From assembly GCA_017631955.1 (NCBI GenBank), contig JAGBSJ010000029.1, positions 1 to 64,000 of the forward strand: a DNA stretch of 64,000 nt, given 5' to 3'. The position numbers and the translations under genes are program-made. Origin of the DNA: Clostridia bacterium (GTDB lineage Bacteria; Bacillota; Clostridia; Oscillospirales; Acutalibacteraceae). The stretch's first letter is position 1. Each line of letters begins with the position of its first letter. Of the stretch, positions 60,914-64,000 are shown one piece after another. The notes under the pieces are model-generated. The model saw nothing but the letters and a program-made list of their open reading frames with translations, made no database searches and was not told the origin of the DNA.

Positions 60914-61583
60914 ATATTAAATCTTTTACAACTTCGCCAGCTATAATAAGTCCTGCTGTGCTTGGCACAAAACTGATACTTGCAGGAGTGCGTTCCCCAT
61001 CATTTTTAGGAATTTCAGTTGAATAAAGCACCTTTAATTTCATGACACCACGTGCCTTTAACTCTCTTCGCATAACTCTGCAAAGGGGACAGGTGTCAGT
61101 CTTGTAAATATCAGTAATCTTAAATGCAGTTGGGTCAAACTTGTTGCCTGTACCCATTGATGCAATCATTGGTATTCCCAATTCCTGTGACTTAATTGCA
61201 AGGTCAATTTTTGCCGTTACATTGTCAATAGCATCAATAATATAATCGTATTGTGAAAGGTTGAACTCCTCTGCATTTTCAGGTAAATACATTTTAACGA
61301 TTGGTGTAACTTCACATTCAGGATTTATGTCAAGAATACGCTCACGTGCCACATCTGCCTTGTTTTTGCCGATTGTGGAGTGAAGTGCATATAACTGACG
61401 ATTGATATTTGTAATGTCAACTGTGTCCTTGTCAACAACTGTTATTTTGCCAACACCACAACGAGCCAATGCCTCAGCCACGTAAGAGCCAACACCACCA
61501 AGTCCAAAAATTATTATATTTTTACTTTTTAACTTTTCAAGATTGTCTTTACCGATTAATCTTTCAGTTCTAGCAAATTCCAT
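60912..61583 (-). CDS. tcdA: tRNA threonylcarbamoyladenosine dehydratase
   Basis: TcdA cyclises t6A to ct6A at position 37 of tRNAs. It is an E1-like ThiF-fold enzyme: IIIFGLGGVGSYVAEALARCGVGKITVVDKD, INRQLYALHSTIGKNKADVARERI and CPLCRVMRRELKARG. The ATG at 61583 is used; the longer frame (MQNAELSDI) is translated heptad repeat. With the Sua5-type enzyme at 24.5 kb it extends the t6A pathway. The right arm of element E3 touches its stop codon. Confidence 0.9.
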   Translation of the reverse strand: MEFARTERLIGKDNLEKLKSKNIIIFGLGGVGSYVAEALARCGVGKITVVDKDTVDITNINRQLYALHSTIGKNKADVARERILDINPECEVTPIVKMYLPENAEEFNLSQYDYIIDAIDNVTAKIDLAIKSQELGIPMIASMGTGNKFDPTAFKITDIYKTDTCPLCRVMRRELKARGVMKLKVLYSTEIPKNDGERTPASISFVPSTAGLIIAGEVVKDLI

Positions 61584-61626
61584 AATATCACTCAATTCTG
61601 CATTCTGCATTTTGAAGTCTGAATTA

Positions 61627-61666
61627 ATTATACACTATTGAAAAATTTTCCGCAATAGTGTATAAT
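61627..61666. promoter_or_regulatory. Symmetric bidirectional promoter of tcdA and ychF
   Basis: A perfect 14-bp inverted repeat (attatacactattg, 61627-61640; caatagtgtataat, 61653-61666) has a 12-nt centre. Each arm carries a -10 TATAAT for one direction: plus TTGAAA-N17-TATAAT (61638-61666), minus TTGCGG-N17-TATAAT (complement of 61627-61655). Confidence 0.75.
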
Positions 61667-61707
61667 CCTTTGTTGGAAATAAAATCTTATTATAAGGATG
61701 AAACAAA

Positions 61708-62802
61708 ATGAAACTTGGTATCGTAGGTTTACCTAATGTTGGTAAAAGTACACTTTTTAATGCAATCACAAATGCGGGTGCACAGTCTGCAAACTACGCT
61801 TTCTGCACAATCGAGCCAAATGTAGGCGTTGTTGCAGTGCCTGATTACAGAATTGACAAGCTTGCAGAAATGTATAATCCTGCAAAAATCACTCCTGCTA
61901 CAATCGAATTTGTTGATATCGCAGGTCTTGTAAAAGGTGCTTCAAAGGGCGAAGGTCTTGGTAACAAATTCTTGTCTCATATTCGCGAAGTTGATGCAAT
62001 TATTCACGTTGTTCGTTGCTTTGATAATGACGACATTATTCACGTTGAAGGTAGCATTGACCCACAGCGTGATATTGAAACAATCAACCTTGAGCTTATT
62101 CTTTCTGACGTTGAAATTCTCGACAGAAGAATTACAAAGGTTGAAAAGGACCTTAAAGGCGATAAGTCACTCCAAAAAGAACTTGACTTCTTAAAACGTC
62201 TTCGTGGAGAATTGGAAAACGGTGTTAATGCTCGTGCAGTTGAAGCTGACGATGAAGAAAAGGAATTTCTTTCTGATGTTGCACTTCTTTCATCAAAACC
62301 AATTATCTATGCTTGTAATATGAGCGAAGAAGATTTCGCAAATGATATTCGTGACAACGCAAGATACACTGCAGTATGCAAACTTGCAGAAGCAGAGGGC
62401 GCAGAAACACTTCCAATTTGCGCAGAGCTTGAAGCACAGATTGCAGAACTCGATAAAGAAGAAAAAGAAATGTTCCTCTCTGATTTAGGCATTGAACAAG
62501 GTGGTCTAGACTTACTTATTCAACGCTCATACAACCTTTTAGGACTTATCTCTTACCTTACTGCAGGTCAACCTGAAGTTCGTGCTTGGACAATCAAAAA
62601 AGGTACAAAAGCACCACAGGCAGCAGGTAAAATTCATACTGACTTTGAGCGTGGATTTATTCGTGCAGAGGTAATCCACTTTGACGACCTTATGGCAAAC
62701 GGCACAATGCAAGCAGCAAAAGAAAAAGGTTTAGTCCGCTCCGAAGGCAAAGAATATGTTATGAAAGATGGGGACATTGTTCTCTTCAGATTCAATGTAT
62801 AG
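61708..62802 (+). CDS. ychF: Redox-regulated ATPase YchF
   Basis: YchF is an Obg-family P-loop protein that prefers ATP and binds ribosomes. G1 is [16 protein letters not shown]3 [26 protein letters not shown] with G4 replaced by NMSE (NKxD to NMSE is the mark of YchF), and the TGS-like C-terminus contains [26 protein letters not shown]. The 364-residue length is normal. AAGGATGAAAC precedes the ATG. Confidence 0.96.
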   Translation: MKLGIVGLPNVGKSTLFNAITNAGAQSANYAFCTIEPNVGVVAVPDYRIDKLAEMYNPAKITPATIEFVDIAGLVKGASKGEGLGNKFLSHIREVDAIIHVVRCFDNDDIIHVEGSIDPQRDIETINLELILSDVEILDRRITKVEKDLKGDKSLQKELDFLKRLRGELENGVNARAVEADDEEKEFLSDVALLSSKPIIYACNMSEEDFANDIRDNARYTAVCKLAEAEGAETLPICAELEAQIAELDKEEKEMFLSDLGIEQGGLDLLIQRSYNLLGLISYLTAGQPEVRAWTIKKGTKAPQAAGKIHTDFERGFIRAEVIHFDDLMANGTMQAAKEKGLVRSEGKEYVMKDGDIVLFRFNV

Positions 62803-62809
62803 TTTAAGT

Positions 62810-63272
62810 CGGCTCCCCTTGTCAGGGGAGCTGTCTGCGTTAGCAGACTGAGGGGTAGTCAAAAGGAGTGTAAAGCTGTGAAGCCATATAATAAATCTAA
62901 TATTGTTTTAGCAAAAACACTTCGCAAAAATATGACCCCTTGGGAACGAAAACTATGGTATGAATTTTTACGGAAATATTCTGTGAAATTTCAAAGACAA
63001 AAATCTATTGGTAATTATATTGTAGATTTTTATTGTGCAAAAGCAAAACTTGTCATTGAACTTGATGGTGGTGGACACTACACAGACGAGCAAATTAAAA
63101 ATGATGAGTTCCGCACAAAATATTTAAATAATATGGGATTAACAGTATTACGAATATGTAATATTGATATTGATAATAACTTTTATAATGTTTGTGAGCA
63201 TATAGACAAAGTGGTTAGCCAATCTCTCCCTCAGTCTGCTTCGCAGACAGCTCCCTCGTCAGAGGGAGCCGA
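62810..63272 (+). repeat. Nested-hairpin TIR element carrying a DUF559 gene (R3)
   Basis: The left end (gctcccct-tgtc-aggggagc at 62812-62831, gtctgc-gtta-gcagac at 62833-62848, ACTGAGGGGTAGT) and the complement of the right end (gctccctc-gtca-gagggagc at 63250-63269, gtctgc-ttc-gcagac at 63234-63248) are terminal inverted repeats of about 50 bp. The modules equal those of 51716-51834 and 55676-55795, with the ORF in place of their short linker. No clear target duplication is seen. Confidence 0.82.
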
Positions 63273-63276
63273 ATAA
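62878..63276 (+). CDS. DUF559 (Vsr/REase-fold) nuclease-like protein within a repeat element
   Basis: The 132-residue protein is a DUF559 member: NKSNIVLAKTLRKNMTPWERKLWYEFLR, FQRQKSIGNYIVDFYC, KLVIELDGGGHYTDEQ and R.KYLNNMGLTVLRI. The ..IVDFYC...LVIELDG.GH pattern supplies the Asp and Glu of a restriction-endonuclease-like active site. The GTG start at 62878 has AAGGAG upstream. The last 17 codons (LPQSASQTAPSSEGAE) are the right-hand inverted repeat read as protein, which shows that gene and repeat are one unit. A nicking or mismatch-type activity on the element's own hairpins is an inference. Confidence 0.88.
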   Translation: MKPYNKSNIVLAKTLRKNMTPWERKLWYEFLRKYSVKFQRQKSIGNYIVDFYCAKAKLVIELDGGGHYTDEQIKNDEFRTKYLNNMGLTVLRICNIDIDNNFYNVCEHIDKVVSQSLPQSASQTAPSSEGAE

Positions 63277-63299
63277 ACTGAACTCTGCACTTAATATCT

Positions 63300-63376
63300 G
63301 CGCTTGTAGCTCAGTTGGATAGAGCGTCAGACTCCGACTCTGAAGGTCGCTGGTTCGACTCCAGTCAGGCGCGCCA
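63300..63376 (+). tRNA. tRNA-Arg(CCG)
   Basis: Acceptor GCGCTTG (63300-63306) pairs with CAGGCGC; D arm GCTC/GAGC; anticodon stem TCAGA/TCTGA with loop CTCCGAC, giving anticodon CCG; T arm GCTGG-TTCGACT-CCAGT. The 3' CCA is encoded (63374-63376). It reads CGG codons. Confidence 0.95.
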
Positions 63377-63382
63377 AAAAAC

Positions 63383-63412
63383 AAAAGGATTTGCAATTTT
63401 GCAAATCCTTTT
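63383..63412. terminator. Terminator after tRNA-Arg, shared by the convergent gene
   Basis: A perfect 14-bp stem with a 2-nt loop (aaaaggatttgcaa/ttgcaaatcctttt). Confidence 0.85.
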
Positions 63413-63425
63413 TATTGTTTTCCTT

Positions 63426-64000
63426 TTACCATTCTTTAATTACACTTGGATTCTCAAAAATCTCATCAAGCACTTTAATATATGGCACAACGTCGTTGAG
63501 AGCGCCAATTCTGTGGTCGAATGTGAGTGTGATTGGCATTACTTTTTTTACACCTAAATCAATTTCACCTTTACTATTTCTAAACACAAATTCTTTGTCT
63601 TGCACAGTGCCTGTACCCATCATAAACACCTGTGGGTAAAGGAGCGGTGCTTGTGTGCCCATACCGTTAAGCCCTTTTGCAAGAGTTCCCCAGTTTGAGA
63701 AACAAACAGTACCCTCGTTAATATGTTGAGGTGTAAGTGCATTTTCTTCTTTTGGTGGTTGGTTGAATAAATCGCTGATTTTTCCCATTTTACTTTTACC
63801 AAAAGCGCCTTTTACACCCATAGCAATTGCTTGCGCAATTTTACCTGTAAGTGCAAATGCAATACCACGGTTAAGCACCATATCTGTATATGTTCTCTGA
63901 ATATTAGTGGTCTTCATTCGGGTCACAACATCAGTGGTCTGTTCTTGCAACTCTTTAAGTGACTTTTCTTCTGCATTAAGAATGTTCACAGGAAAAGTTT
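63426..64000 (-). CDS. 2-oxoacid dehydrogenase E2-type acyltransferase domain, N-terminus beyond the window
   Basis: The frame is open at the right edge of the window. At least 190 residues are present and match the catalytic domain of E2 acyltransferases: the C-terminal LTFDHRIGALNDVVPYIKVLDEIFENP contains the catalytic DHR, and GTVCFSNWGTLAKGLNGMGTQAPLLYPQVFMMGTG matches the strand and substrate loop. A lipoyl domain, if any, would lie outside. Lone catalytic-domain proteins of this kind are common in gut Clostridia and may act in acyl transfer outside a dehydrogenase complex. The partner genes cannot be seen. Confidence 0.8.
   Translation of the reverse strand, partial: TFPVNILNAEEKSLKELQEQTTDVVTRMKTTNIQRTYTDMVLNRGIAFALTGKIAQAIAMGVKGAFGKSKMGKISDLFNQPPKEENALTPQHINEGTVCFSNWGTLAKGLNGMGTQAPLLYPQVFMMGTGTVQDKEFVFRNSKGEIDLGVKKVMPITLTFDHRIGALNDVVPYIKVLDEIFENPSVIKEW

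Noticed and set aside
61584..61610. Longer tcdA start (MQNAELSDI)
   Set aside because: These codons are heptad repeat sequence and lack a ribosome binding site.
62810..63272. Integrated plasmid or phage at the tRNA-Arg gene
   Set aside because: The DUF559 unit lies upstream of the tRNA, there is no integrase, and no repeat of the tRNA 3' end was noticed.

Overview
The window reads as chromosome of an AT-rich, spore-forming Firmicute of the class Clostridia, most likely a gut member of the Oscillospirales/Ruminococcaceae group. The evidence is dipicolinate synthase (dpaA, dpaB), a PdaB-like spore polysaccharide deacetylase, a ctsR-mcsA-mcsB-clpC stress operon, a pheST T-box leader, IreB, strong GGAGG ribosome binding sites, and several cytoplasmic glycosidases (GH51, GH13, GH29, GH4) with MFS carriers. 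The taxon is an inference; there is no rRNA gene. Most genes are housekeeping.

Layout. 1-8.2 kb: regulator fragment, lipoprotein hydrolase, phosphoribosyltransferase, deacetylase, a GH51 arabinofuranosidase broken by an in-frame TAA, an LCP cell-wall ligase broken by an in-frame TGA, a NUDIX fusion and a small exporter. 8.2-14 kb: GH13 alpha-glucosidase with two paralogous MFS carriers, rubredoxin, and a membrane-anchored EEP-family hydrolase. 14-22.4 kb: trkA-trkH-alr, an xre switch with paired operators, ung-murC, dpaAB. 22.5-27.8 kb: M18 peptidase, coaE-tsaC-prfA-DUF951, an S1-domain protein. 27.9-42.3 kb: secreted anchored hydrolase, galT, MFS, TauE, alpha-L-fucosidase, melA, hflX, a tiny Cys-rich membrane peptide, ilvN-leuC-leuD, galM. 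42.5-50.2 kb: DnaD/DnaC-like loader pair, ctsR-mcsA-mcsB-clpC, cysK. 50.4-64 kb: phosphoribosyltransferase, ireB, pheST, a 1197-residue surface phosphoesterase, an ABC ATPase, a four-helix-bundle gene, tcdA, ychF, a DUF559 gene, tRNA-Arg and an E2-type acyltransferase cut by the window end.

The genes form a saccharide-using lifestyle. Arabinosides, alpha-glucosides, fucosides and alpha-galactosides are taken up and hydrolysed in the cytoplasm, and galactose enters the GalM/GalT route.

The unusual content lies between the genes. Three intergenic elements (31675-31863, 41075-41233, 50280-50444; a weaker relative at 427-553) share one design: about eight short hairpins with unrelated stems, alternating with a short constant spacer that switches to its reverse complement at the midpoint. 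Each would fold into a ladder of stacked four-way junctions, and elements with different spacer sequences keep the same layout. Two further terminal-inverted-repeat families each occur both empty and carrying one small ORF: a nested-hairpin family (51716-51834, 55676-55795 empty; 62810-63272 with a DUF559 nuclease) and a heptad-repeat family (38690-38786, 42357-42452 empty; 60447-60913 with a four-helix-bundle protein). These look like autonomous/non-autonomous element pairs and are the best candidates for an undescribed system.
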